Shown piece by piece: positions 37,198 through 45,508 of a stretch of 64,000 bases of DNA. The notes beneath the pieces were generated by a model, which was given only the letters and a program-made list of their open reading frames with translations, searched no databases and had not been told where the DNA came from. Each line of letters opens with the position of its first letter. The stretch's first letter is position 1. Source of the DNA: Sulfidibacter corallicola (GTDB lineage: Bacteria > Acidobacteriota > Holophagae > Acanthopleuribacterales > Acanthopleuribacteraceae); the NCBI RefSeq assembly GCF_017498545.1, contig NZ_CP071793.1:1674001-1738000 (forward strand), given 5' to 3'. The translations under genes were made by a program, and so were the position numbers.

Positions 37198-40100
37198 TCC
37201 GTGTCGAAAAAGAACACGGACGTCGCGAGAGCCCAAATCGGGATCGCTGCTACGCGTCTTTGCCGTTCTCGCTTGGCTGTGTGCGATTTTTAGCTGCACG
37301 GCGCCGTCCGATGTGAACTCACCCGTATCCGGTGCCGGCAAGGAACCCAAGCCGGATGAAACATGGGTGACCGACCGGTTGGCGTTGGCGGCTACGCTGG
37401 AAAAGGACGAAACCAGGGCTTTCCGCATGGAAGTCGAACCCGGTGATGTCATCGCCGTTCGGGTGTTGCAACGAAACCTCGATGTGGCCCTGCACCTGTT
37501 CGGGCCGGCAGATCGGGAGCGGTGGGTGGAAGATGGACCCACGGGCGGTCATGGTTTGGAGATCCTGTGGTTTCCGGTACGCGAAGGGGGAACTCATCGG
37601 CTGGAACTGGTACGCATCGGATCCGCCGGTGCCGATCCCCGTTTCGAACTGGACATTCGCAAACTGGCGGACCCGACGGAAGCGGAGTGGAGCCGGGCTC
37701 AGGCTCAGTCGTTGACGCGCGAAGCCCTTTTGGCGGGGCGACGGGAAGGACGTGCCGCCCTGCCCACCGAACGCTTCCTGGAAGCGCTCGATCTTTGGGA
37801 ACGCGGCCGATATCCCGCCGGAAAGGCACGCACGCTGGACCGGCTCGGTGATCGTTGGTTCCGCCTGCAACGCCTGGACAAAGCCGTCGCCGTGTGGAAA
37901 ACATCCGTCGAGATATTGCGGGCCGAGGGCGATTGTGCCCTGGCCCTCACCATCCAAACCAAGCTCGCGCGGGCGTTCGAGGAGATGGGTGACCTGGCTT
38001 CGAGTCGAGGCCAGCTCGTCGATGCGGTCCAATTTGCCGACACCTGCCCGTCGCCGCATTGGAAAGCCGGGACCGTCAGGAACCTCGGCGCCTATCATCA
38101 CCGTCGCAACCAAATCGGGATTGCGATCGACCAATTTCGCAGGTCGTGTGCGATGTTTCGGAACCTCGGTGATCCCGTGGAAGAGGCTCGGTGCCTGGAA
38201 CATATCGCCGCCGCGTTTCTGCTCGCGGGCAAACCCGAGGATGGATTGAGGGAGTTGGCCGAAGCTCGGGCACTGTGGCGGGGATTGGATGATTCGCAGC
38301 CCGCGGCACGGGAGCAGGCGGGGAACTTGATTCAAATCGGCCGGGCGAATCACCAGCTCGACCGGCTCGATCGAGCCCTGGCCGCTTTCGAGGAAGCGCT
38401 GGTTTTGGTGAGGGGCGCCCAGGATTTTCCCACGATGATCACCGTGCTCGACGGAAAGGGAAAGATCCACCGCGCCCGAAAAGAGTTCGCAGATGCCCGC
38501 GAATGTTACGAGCACGCCATCGACCTGGTCGAACGACACGGATTGCCGTCGTGGCAGGCCCATCTCTCCTTGAACCTGGCGCGCACGCTTTACGAGGAGG
38601 TCGCCGAAGGGCCTCCGGCCCCTGGCGAACGGGAGCTGCTGGCCACGGCGCTGACCCTGGTCGACAGCGCCTTGGTCTCCCATCGCCGGCACGACAGTGT
38701 CGAGGGCCTCGTTTGGGACTATTACCTGCGCGGCAGGATTTTGGATCGGCAGGGCCGGCATCCCGAAGCACTGGAAGCCCTCGAGCAGGCGATCCGCGAA
38801 CTCGCGCACGCCATGCCCAGCCGCGGCATCTTGGCGAAAAGTTTCCGGCATACGCGCGACCTCGTTTTTCGGGAATACCAACAGTTGGCGATGGCCCAGG
38901 CACGAAGAACGAGTGACCCGTCGCTGGTGGATCGCGTCTTCGCGGTGCACGAGTACCAAACGGCTTTCGGCCTCGAGGCTTCTCTGGCGCTTCACGACAT
39001 CGAGGGTGCTTCGGCGCATCGATCCGCCTACCGTGCGCTGCAAGCGCGGATCAATGAAAACGAATATCAACGGGTTCAACTGTTGCTCCAGGGGCGCAAT
39101 CCCGAATCCGTCGCCGAGCTCGAACGCCTCGTCCAAGCGGATCTCCTGCAGTTGCATCAATTGCGACCGACTCCGGTCAAGCTCCCGGACGATGCGCCTT
39201 TTCGCCGAGTTCCCGTTCCGGAGATCCAACGGGAGCTGTTGGCAACCAACGATATCGCGATGGTGTTCATGCTCAACGAACCCCGGAGTGTCTTGTGGTG
39301 CATCGATCGCGAAGGGGTTCGCATGTTCGAGGACCTTCCGGGACGCGCGCGGCTCACCCAATTGGCCCGTCAATATGCCCACGTCGTCGGGGCCGGCCCG
39401 ATGGAGAGCCGAAAGCGGCGTCAGGTGCAAAAGGCCATTCAATTGCGCGACGCCCTTTTTGGCGAAGCCGTTCAGGTCATGAAGGGAAAGCATCGGTTGT
39501 TACTGGTCCTCGACGACGCCCTGCATCAGGTGTCGTTCGCCACCTTGGCTTCTCCCATCGACGATGTCCCTGTCGGGAACTTGGGTTATCGCCCTTTGAT
39601 CGCCGATTTCGAGATCACGCGACTGCCGTCCCTGGGGGCGGCGCTCACCATGGTTCGCCAGAATCGCCGCCGATCTCCGGCGCCCCGAATCGTGGCCCTC
39701 TTCGGCGACCCGGTATACAACCCGGACGATCCGCGTTTGGTTCGGAAGCCGGTATCGGTCGGACCGCCGCCAATCCTGAATGAAGATCCCACCGGGTGCG
39801 GGATTCGCGAGTACGCCCGCCTTTCGCGGGCTGCGCAAAATGCCGAGATCATCACGGGCCTGGTGGCGGATCCCGACCTGAAACATCGCGAGCTCGGATT
39901 GGACGCCACCCCGCTCCGATTCTGGCTTTCGGAGCCCCATCGATACCGGATTCTGCACTTCTCCGCCCACGGCCTCCTTCATCCCGGCGAAGAGGAGTTG
40001 TCCGCCATCGTGCTTTCGCTTTGGAACGCGGAGGGCATGCCGAGCGACGGCTACCTACGGGCTCACGATCTCTACGAGAGCTACCTGCCTGCGGAATTGG

Positions 40101-40411
40101 CGGTCATCGGTGGTTGTCGCACGGCCGATGGCCAATGGGTCAGCGGCGAAGGAGTGGTCGGCCTCTCGCAGCATTTCATGTCGGCGGGTTGTTCCCGCGT
40201 AATCGCGGGCATGTGGCCGATGAGCGAAAACGCCGCCGCCGATATCGTTTCCTCTTTTTACCGCATCCTTTTCGACCGGAGGATATCCAGCACCGGCGCC
40301 TTGCGTGCGGCACAGCTCGACGCGATCGAGCGGGCCGAGTTGGCGGATCCCTTTCATTGGGGCGTGTTCATTCACCACGGCCTGGGCGCGCCCTTTTCCC
40401 TCGATCCCTAA
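37187..40411 (+). CDS. Envelope TPR-CHAT protease with PPC-like domain
   Basis: The ATG at 37187 overlaps the anti-sigma gene by 11 bp and gives 1074 residues. A basic start and hydrophobic segment end in the lipobox-like IFSC (Cys37), so it may be a lipoprotein. Residues about 60-155 resemble a PPC beta-sandwich. Residues about 190-600 are TPR repeats (for example YPAGKARTLDRLGDRWFRLQ). The C-terminal ~350 residues are a CHAT domain, a caspase-like protease, with catalytic His928 (HFSAHG) and Cys977 (GGCRTADG). Sigma factor, anti-sigma factor and TPR-CHAT genes form one operon. It could cleave an envelope target or the anti-sigma factor under stress; the substrate is unknown. Confidence 0.92.
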   Translation: MRPDPCRKRTRTSREPKSGSLLRVFAVLAWLCAIFSCTAPSDVNSPVSGAGKEPKPDETWVTDRLALAATLEKDETRAFRMEVEPGDVIAVRVLQRNLDVALHLFGPADRERWVEDGPTGGHGLEILWFPVREGGTHRLELVRIGSAGADPRFELDIRKLADPTEAEWSRAQAQSLTREALLAGRREGRAALPTERFLEALDLWERGRYPAGKARTLDRLGDRWFRLQRLDKAVAVWKTSVEILRAEGDCALALTIQTKLARAFEEMGDLASSRGQLVDAVQFADTCPSPHWKAGTVRNLGAYHHRRNQIGIAIDQFRRSCAMFRNLGDPVEEARCLEHIAAAFLLAGKPEDGLRELAEARALWRGLDDSQPAAREQAGNLIQIGRANHQLDRLDRALAAFEEALVLVRGAQDFPTMITVLDGKGKIHRARKEFADARECYEHAIDLVERHGLPSWQAHLSLNLARTLYEEVAEGPPAPGERELLATALTLVDSALVSHRRHDSVEGLVWDYYLRGRILDRQGRHPEALEALEQAIRELAHAMPSRGILAKSFRHTRDLVFREYQQLAMAQARRTSDPSLVDRVFAVHEYQTAFGLEASLALHDIEGASAHRSAYRALQARINENEYQRVQLLLQGRNPESVAELERLVQADLLQLHQLRPTPVKLPDDAPFRRVPVPEIQRELLATNDIAMVFMLNEPRSVLWCIDREGVRMFEDLPGRARLTQLARQYAHVVGAGPMESRKRRQVQKAIQLRDALFGEAVQVMKGKHRLLLVLDDALHQVSFATLASPIDDVPVGNLGYRPLIADFEITRLPSLGAALTMVRQNRRRSPAPRIVALFGDPVYNPDDPRLVRKPVSVGPPPILNEDPTGCGIREYARLSRAAQNAEIITGLVADPDLKHRELGLDATPLRFWLSEPHRYRILHFSAHGLLHPGEEELSAIVLSLWNAEGMPSDGYLRAHDLYESYLPAELAVIGGCRTADGQWVSGEGVVGLSQHFMSAGCSRVIAGMWPMSENAAADIVSSFYRILFDRRISSTGALRAAQLDAIERAELADPFHWGVFIHHGLGAPFSLDP

Positions 40412-40456
40412 ATGTGCGAACACCCAGGAGAAGGATGCGACCGTGCCCGTCCCAAC

Positions 40457-40592
40457 AATTCGAAGTGATCCATACGAGGAGTTCCCGCATGCTTTGAGGG
40501 TTGCCATTGCAGTAGGTTGGGCTGCCAGCCCGACACTTCGAAGCAACGTATGTAGCAGAAGAGAGTTACGCCAAAGAGCGAAGCGGATACTC
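40457..40592 (+). repeat. Dispersed repeat, copy A
   Basis: This 136-bp block matches 61133-61270 over its whole length at roughly three bases in four. It opens with ATTCGAAGTGATCCAT, has the core GTAGGTTGGGCTG and CCCGACACTTCGAAGC, and ends near AAAGAGCGAAGCGGA. Its ends carry the inverted words CGAAGTG and CACTTCG, so it can fold back. It is non-coding and may be a small mobile or REP-like element. Confidence 0.8.
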
Positions 40593-40665
40593 TCCCGCCC
40601 CGTGCGTCATCGAAGCCGTAAAACCAACACTCTGCCCATCGCGAGAGGGAAGGTAAGGGGTCGGT

Positions 40666-40721
40666 AAGGCAGGGCCGGCAAAGCAAGGCCGGCAAAGCAG
40701 GGCAGGTAAGGCAGGGCCTGC
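40666..40721. repeat. 14-bp tandem repeat, four units
   Basis: Four adjacent units at 40666, 40680, 40694 and 40708 follow the pattern AA[GA]GCA[GA]GGC[CA][GT]G[CT]. They lie between copy A and the inverted copy C of the dispersed repeat. This is a small degenerate minisatellite with no visible spacer, so it is not a CRISPR array. Confidence 0.8.
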
Positions 40722-40826
40722 TCAACCAATCGAAGCAACCGGGAAAAAATCGAAATCCATCATTGGGAGATCTAGAGACCCGAATTTTCTGCTCCGCTCT
40801 TTTACCACTCGAGATGGCGAAGCGTG

Positions 40827-40880
40827 AACTGCTTCGAAGTGTCGGCCCAGCGCCCTGGGTGAGCCCGGCACCTACCGCAA
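40827..40880 (-). repeat. Dispersed repeat, partial inverted copy C
   Basis: On the minus strand this stretch reads GCGGTAGGT, a short insertion, then GCTGGGCCGACACTTCGAAGC, nearly identical to the core of copies A and B. The 5' part of the element is missing or diverged. Together with copy A it forms a loose inverted pair around the tandem repeat. Confidence 0.65.
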
Positions 40881-41117
40881 CGACGCCTTTCTCGCAAATG
40901 TGGGAACTTCCGACCAATTGGTTCCTGTCATGAAATCCATCGATCTGAGCGGCGACTATGTGATTCGAATGGTTGATGTTGGCGTCTCACCCCACTGATG
41001 AGGAGTCTTGAGGCATTCGGTGCGTTCTTGGATGGCGACACGGCTAAACCCGGGCCCGGTTTCCAAGTCTTCCTTCATGAGGCCCGCGCGGTCTCGAAAT
41101 GACTACGGTGGAGGAAC

Positions 41118-41273
41118 ATGATGGAAGAAAAAGCCAATCACGATCAGCAGCCCATGAATACGCAGGCCCCCGTTCAGGAACGCACGACCAAGACCCAACC
41201 GCAGAAACCTGCCGCGGGAGGCTGCCCCGGCAACGAACCCAAACCAGGCGATTTCAGCAAGACCTTGACCTGA
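41118..41273 (+). CDS. Small 51-residue peptide of unknown function
   Basis: An ATG at 41118 (or the next codon, 41121) has a strong GGTGGAGG site and opens a 51-codon frame. The peptide is hydrophilic and rich in Gln, Pro, Thr and Lys (MMEEKANHDQQP..., ending GCPGNEPKPGDFSKTLT). Its single Cys comes directly after Gly-Gly. It lies 126 bp before the unknown gene at 41400 on the same strand. The ribosome site is the main reason to accept it. It could be a precursor peptide cut after Gly-Gly, a disordered accessory protein, or a false positive; no modification enzyme sits beside it. Confidence 0.5.
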   Translation: MMEEKANHDQQPMNTQAPVQERTTKTQPQKPAAGGCPGNEPKPGDFSKTLT

Positions 41274-41399
41274 TGCACTGGGGTTCCAGGGAGTCGGGTC
41301 GAACCATGGGACTCCGATCCCCTGCTTGCCGCGACCCGCTCTCTCGAACCTCGAGAATGTTCTCCTGAACCCGGGGAACATGGAACCACAGGAGGAGCA

Positions 41400-42404
41400 A
41401 TGATGGCCGACATGGCGTCCTTGGCGCGGGTGCTTCCCCCCTTGCCACTTTTGCAGCGGATTTTTTCCAAGGGAACGCTGCACCACGCCCTCGACCTGTT
41501 TCGGAAAGGCGACGAAGAAGGGACCTGGACCTATGTGATGTCGTATTTCGGCATGAGCACTTCCGACATCGCCTTCCCGGACGTGTTCGTTCAAAAGGTC
41601 GCGGATCGCGCAGCCGGGCTCGATCCGAGAGAGTCTTTCGCGACGATGCTGCTCTTCGGCTATTTTCTGGGGAAAAAGGACCTTCCCCATGTGGGCCTTG
41701 AACTCATGGATCGTCACCTTGGCCTGCTTCGTCCCGTGGACCGCCCCGACGACCTGCTTGCCGCGATACACCGCCATCCGGCGGCCCTCGCGCCGGAATG
41801 GTACGACGCCTGTTTGGGCGGCTATATCCATTTATTGGTTCTCGCGCAAAGGTCCCATTTCGCCGGAGCCCTGCTCGAAGGACATCTCGAACTCGGACGT
41901 GCGGACTATGCCCGACCTCATTTTCTGGTGCAAAAGATCCAGCGGTTCGGGAGGCGGTTCGGCTACCGAACCGCCTTGGACCGCATTTCCAATTTGGTTT
42001 CGCTGAGGAGGGAGACCCACTGGCGCCTGGCCGGGATCGCCCTGTACGAGGCCGCCCTGGGACTTCATCGCTCACCCTCGCGCGAGGTCATCGAATACCG
42101 CAATTTGGAGGCCCAGGTTTGTGATATTCCGGGCCTGAACCGGCCGCTGGAACGGCTGTTGTTTCTTTGGCCCTTCATTTATTGCCTGATCTCCAGAAAG
42201 AGTGCGAAAACCGCGCTCACCGTCTGGGAGGTGGCGGCCGGCATGGTCGGCGTGAATTTGAGCTATGCCTGTTTGCCTGTATCCCTCGTGGAGGACTTTC
42301 GCGAAACCGGATCCCAGGCCGCCTTGATTTCGTGTTGGCAGGGGTTGCTGCACCTTCACGACCGCGCCGAGGATGCCGACCTGCTCGCCCGATTGGCGAG
42401 TTGA
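41400..42404 (+). CDS. Helical protein of unknown function
   Basis: This 334-residue protein has a strong ribosome site (AGGAGGAGC) before tandem ATGs at 41400 and 41403. It is mostly helical, with Leu-rich amphipathic segments and a few hydrophobic stretches (LLVLAQ, FLWPFIYCLI) that are too short or interrupted for certain membrane helices. No catalytic motif, repeat or signal peptide was recognised. It lies between two CHAT/caspase-fold gene groups and its end converges with the gene at 42578. A role as a regulator or partner of those proteases is possible but rests only on position. Confidence 0.75.
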   Translation: MMADMASLARVLPPLPLLQRIFSKGTLHHALDLFRKGDEEGTWTYVMSYFGMSTSDIAFPDVFVQKVADRAAGLDPRESFATMLLFGYFLGKKDLPHVGLELMDRHLGLLRPVDRPDDLLAAIHRHPAALAPEWYDACLGGYIHLLVLAQRSHFAGALLEGHLELGRADYARPHFLVQKIQRFGRRFGYRTALDRISNLVSLRRETHWRLAGIALYEAALGLHRSPSREVIEYRNLEAQVCDIPGLNRPLERLLFLWPFIYCLISRKSAKTALTVWEVAAGMVGVNLSYACLPVSLVEDFRETGSQAALISCWQGLLHLHDRAEDADLLARLAS

Positions 42405-42577
42405 TCGTTGCGAACCACGGGCGGCCCCCTTGGCTGGCGGGATTCCGTCCTCCAATCGAACCGAACGTGTGGCGCCGCTGTGGGCCCGGAAGCATCGAGA
42501 CGATGTCGACGATGGCTTCCGGGCCTCGGTTCACCAACAGGACGCCGTGGTTTGCGCCATCGAGATCCGCTTTGTCC

Positions 42578-43987
42578 TCAGAATGGCCTCAAACGGACTG
42601 CTGGATCTCCGAAAACGAGGTAGTTGCGCGCATCGATCCGAGCGGCCCAGAGAAACGCCAGGCTGGCCGACTTTGGCGGCCGGCCACGCTCGACCGCATC
42701 GATTTCCGCTTGGAGTTCCGTGGTCAGCTCCGCGAATCGACGATCGAAACACTCCATTGCGTAGCCGACGGGGTAGCCTTCCAAAAGGTGTTGAAAGGTG
42801 GAGCGGAAGGTGGCGATTTGGGCGGGCGCGTCCGGCCAGGAGAAGGAGGCGACCTTGGCGCGTTCCACATGGCCGACCACCGCCAGGGCACCGCCGTTGG
42901 GGTGCGACAGGAGGCGCTGCGGCAATGCGGAGATGAAGGGACGCGGGGCCAGCGGTGGACTGTTCAGATCGTAGTCGTTCTCACGGGGTGTTCCCAAACC
43001 GTAGCAGTTGAAGAGGAACCACATCATGCCGTTCGGGTGGCAGGTTCGATCCAAGTCCTCCGCCAGGAAAAGGTGTTCGCGGGACAGGGGGTCCGCGACG
43101 TGCCGATAATCGCCGCACACCAACCCGCCTTGCATCGCGGCTTGATTCTCGTGACCGCTGGCGAACACCAGGCCATGGGAAACCGAAAACAAAAGGTCCG
43201 GTCTGCCGCCAGGTTTTCGAAACAGCTCCAGGAGTGTTCGGCGCGAGGCTTGGCGACCGCTGGCCTGCGTCACGTGGCAATCCAAATCATTGGCGCGGGA
43301 GAGCCAGTCGTACAGCGGACCGGTCATCTCCTTTTGCGCTCGAATGGTGGGTTTGTCCTGTTGGTGGTGAACCCCGAAAAAGTGGCACCTTGAACGCGGA
43401 TGGGCAGATGCCGATTCGGCCGTCTCCGCTGCGACCACCGAGTTGGCGTAGGCTTCGTAGTCGTTCAGGGTGGAGAAGTGAACCCTTCCCACCCCGTAGG
43501 ACACATCCAATTGATACTGAAACGATAGGGAGATTCGCGTCACATCGGCGACGATCAGCAGGTAATAGGGCATGAGCTTCGGATCTGCCGGCCCGGGTCC
43601 CACGCCGTGGCGCGCCAGGAATTCCCGCTTCGTCTCTCCCGGCAGGACACCGTCCTCGCCGTGAAACTCGCGATACCGTTCCCCGGCCTGGGCTTTGCGA
43701 TGCGCCAGTAGGGGCGACAAGGCCTCGCGGAGTGCGGGGTCGGCATCGGAGGCGAAAATCACCCCCCAACCCGCCTGATCCAACCGTTTGGGGTCCACGC
43801 CTGCGATCGGACCCAGAAAGTCCCGTTGTTTCCACCATCGCCAGAGGCGAATCAACCCGCGGACCCAAGTGGGTTCCGGTTTCCTGAGAGCCACGTCCGC
43901 CAGGGCTGCCGGAGCCACGGGGGGAAAGGCATAACCACCTTTCACGCCGTCGATTCCACCAAATTGCCAAAGTTCATCCTGTTCCAT
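42578..43987 (-). CDS. CHAT/caspase-fold cysteine protease-like protein
   Basis: This 469-residue protein has the His/Cys pattern of caspase-fold proteases: a hydrophobic strand followed by His271-Gly (LLFSVSHGL), then a second strand ending in Cys328 (FLFNCYGLGTP), then a Gly/Ala-rich strand (GGALAVVGHVE). The spacing fits CHAT or clostripain/gingipain-like domains. The N-terminal ~250 residues are a separate unrecognised domain. No signal peptide is present. It is divergent from the CHAT gene at 44187, with a 199-bp gap between the starts. Activity is likely from the retained dyad, but the family assignment within the clan is not certain. Confidence 0.75.
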   Translation of the reverse strand: MEQDELWQFGGIDGVKGGYAFPPVAPAALADVALRKPEPTWVRGLIRLWRWWKQRDFLGPIAGVDPKRLDQAGWGVIFASDADPALREALSPLLAHRKAQAGERYREFHGEDGVLPGETKREFLARHGVGPGPADPKLMPYYLLIVADVTRISLSFQYQLDVSYGVGRVHFSTLNDYEAYANSVVAAETAESASAHPRSRCHFFGVHHQQDKPTIRAQKEMTGPLYDWLSRANDLDCHVTQASGRQASRRTLLELFRKPGGRPDLLFSVSHGLVFASGHENQAAMQGGLVCGDYRHVADPLSREHLFLAEDLDRTCHPNGMMWFLFNCYGLGTPRENDYDLNSPPLAPRPFISALPQRLLSHPNGGALAVVGHVERAKVASFSWPDAPAQIATFRSTFQHLLEGYPVGYAMECFDRRFAELTTELQAEIDAVERGRPPKSASLAFLWAARIDARNYLVFGDPAVRLRPF

Positions 43988-44186
43988 GTCACAACTCCCG
44001 AGGCCCCGATTTGAGGTGCGCGACCCTTGCTCGCGGGTCCGGTAGGGGCCTCGAGAGGAAAGACTGGGATGATTGGCGGTGGATCAGTGGTTTTTTTGGG
44101 AAATGCCGATCCACGCGATTCCTAGGGTCCGTCACTAAACCTCGAGGTCGCGCGCAGGTCTTGCCTGGATGGTGAAGGAGGAATCC

Positions 44187-45476
44187 ATGGCGGCTGAAAC
44201 GGTGGATCTCGCGTTTTTGGTCCAGGAGCGTGAACGCGCGGAGTTATTCGTGCAGGGCAGTGCCATGTACTCGGGCAGCACCCAACTCGAGCGCATGGCA
44301 TCGCAAGCGGGCCTGGCGATCGCCGATCCCAAGGCCTATGGACAGCGCCTGTTCGACGCATCCTTTGGCGATGGAAACCTTCGCGAAGGGTATCGCCTGG
44401 CCAAAACGCTCGCCGAGGAACGCGGTCACGCGCTGCGTTTCCAGTTGATGATCCATGATTCGGCGCCCCTGCATGCCCATCACCTCCATTGGGAGTTGGG
44501 TCGCGCCGGGGAAGATCACTATTGCTGGGGCGCCTCGCCGAACCTTTGGTTTTCCCGCTGCCCATGGCTGTCCAAGCAACCCACCGAATTTCGCGTCGAA
44601 CAACCGCGTTTGGGTGTGGCCGTGGCCGCGCCCACGGATGTCGCGCGATATGGCTTGGCCCACCTCGACCGTAGGATCGTTCTGGATACCTTCAAAAAGC
44701 GTCTGAAGCGGTTGGCACCTCGTCTTGCCCTCAGCGTGCTCGACGGACGTGTCACCTCGGACCGCTTGAGCGAGTTTTGCCGCGATCGAGGCCTTCATAT
44801 GTTGCTGCTGGTCGCCCATGGTGTCCAGAGGGCCAGCCTCGCTACGGCCGAAATGGTGCTGGAACAGCGGTCGGGCGAAGCCTTGTTTGTCGATCAATCT
44901 CGGTTTGGCGATCTCCTCGACGGTTGCCGGTCGTTGCGTCAGGTGACCTTGTTGACCTGCTCCGGAGCGCAGATCACGGGGACAGATCCGTTTTCGGGCA
45001 TCGGCCCTGCCTTGGTCGGCCGCGGCATTCCCACGGTCATCGCGATGAACAGCCCGATATCTTTGAATCACGCGCTGCCCTTCGCCCAGGATTTCTACCA
45101 AAACCTGGCTTCGAACGGATGTGTCGACAGGGCGATGGCCGCGGCCCGGCACAAGGCTTATTTGCAAGAGCCGGAACTTCCCTTTTGGCACGCGCCGCTG
45201 TTGTACATGCGACCGCGCGACGGGTACATCTGGCGCCACGCGGACGATGACGGGCGTCGAAAGCCCGATCCGATGAAGCGGCATTCCCAGGAGGAACGAC
45301 CCTGGCACGGGGGAGGCGTTCCCGGCGTCCTGAATGCGTTGAAAGGCAATCGGGTAGAGGGCGCCGTGATCATCGAGAACCAAACGGAGACAGGGGATAA
45401 GGGACATATCGTCAATGACGTCGATCAAAACCACGTTGGGTCGATAAAGATCGCGAACAGGATTCACAGAGACTAA
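44187..45476 (+). CDS. CHAT protease with C-terminal signalling-type tail
   Basis: I use the ATG at 44187, which follows AGGAGG, rather than one six codons upstream; this gives 429 residues. The CHAT domain has His211 (LLLVAHG) and Cys258 (VTLLTCSGAQ) at the ends of adjacent strands. The last ~45 residues form a polar tail with two copies of a short motif: N388-R-V-E-G-A-V-I-I and N415-H-V-G-S-I-K-I. The same motif occurs near the N-terminus of the NTPase two genes downstream, so the two proteins may recognise each other through it. The SPFH-like gene starts 32 bp after the stop. CHAT proteases in such operons are usually effectors activated by a partner NTPase. Confidence 0.87.
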   Translation: MAAETVDLAFLVQERERAELFVQGSAMYSGSTQLERMASQAGLAIADPKAYGQRLFDASFGDGNLREGYRLAKTLAEERGHALRFQLMIHDSAPLHAHHLHWELGRAGEDHYCWGASPNLWFSRCPWLSKQPTEFRVEQPRLGVAVAAPTDVARYGLAHLDRRIVLDTFKKRLKRLAPRLALSVLDGRVTSDRLSEFCRDRGLHMLLLVAHGVQRASLATAEMVLEQRSGEALFVDQSRFGDLLDGCRSLRQVTLLTCSGAQITGTDPFSGIGPALVGRGIPTVIAMNSPISLNHALPFAQDFYQNLASNGCVDRAMAAARHKAYLQEPELPFWHAPLLYMRPRDGYIWRHADDDGRRKPDPMKRHSQEERPWHGGGVPGVLNALKGNRVEGAVIIENQTETGDKGHIVNDVDQNHVGSIKIANRIHRD

Positions 45477-45508
45477 CTGGAGTTTGCAGTTTCCGAGCAA
45501 GGAGGGAA

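Larger units (their letters stand above)
40412..41117. other. Repeat-rich non-coding region
   Basis: About 700 bp without a credible gene. It contains one complete and one inverted partial copy of a dispersed repeat and a four-unit 14-bp tandem repeat, all listed separately. Open frames here are short and repeat-derived. No terminator with a T-run was seen after the CHAT gene. Confidence 0.55.

Noticed and set aside
40666-40721. A CRISPR array
   Set aside because: Units are only 14 bp, adjacent without spacers, and no cas gene is present.
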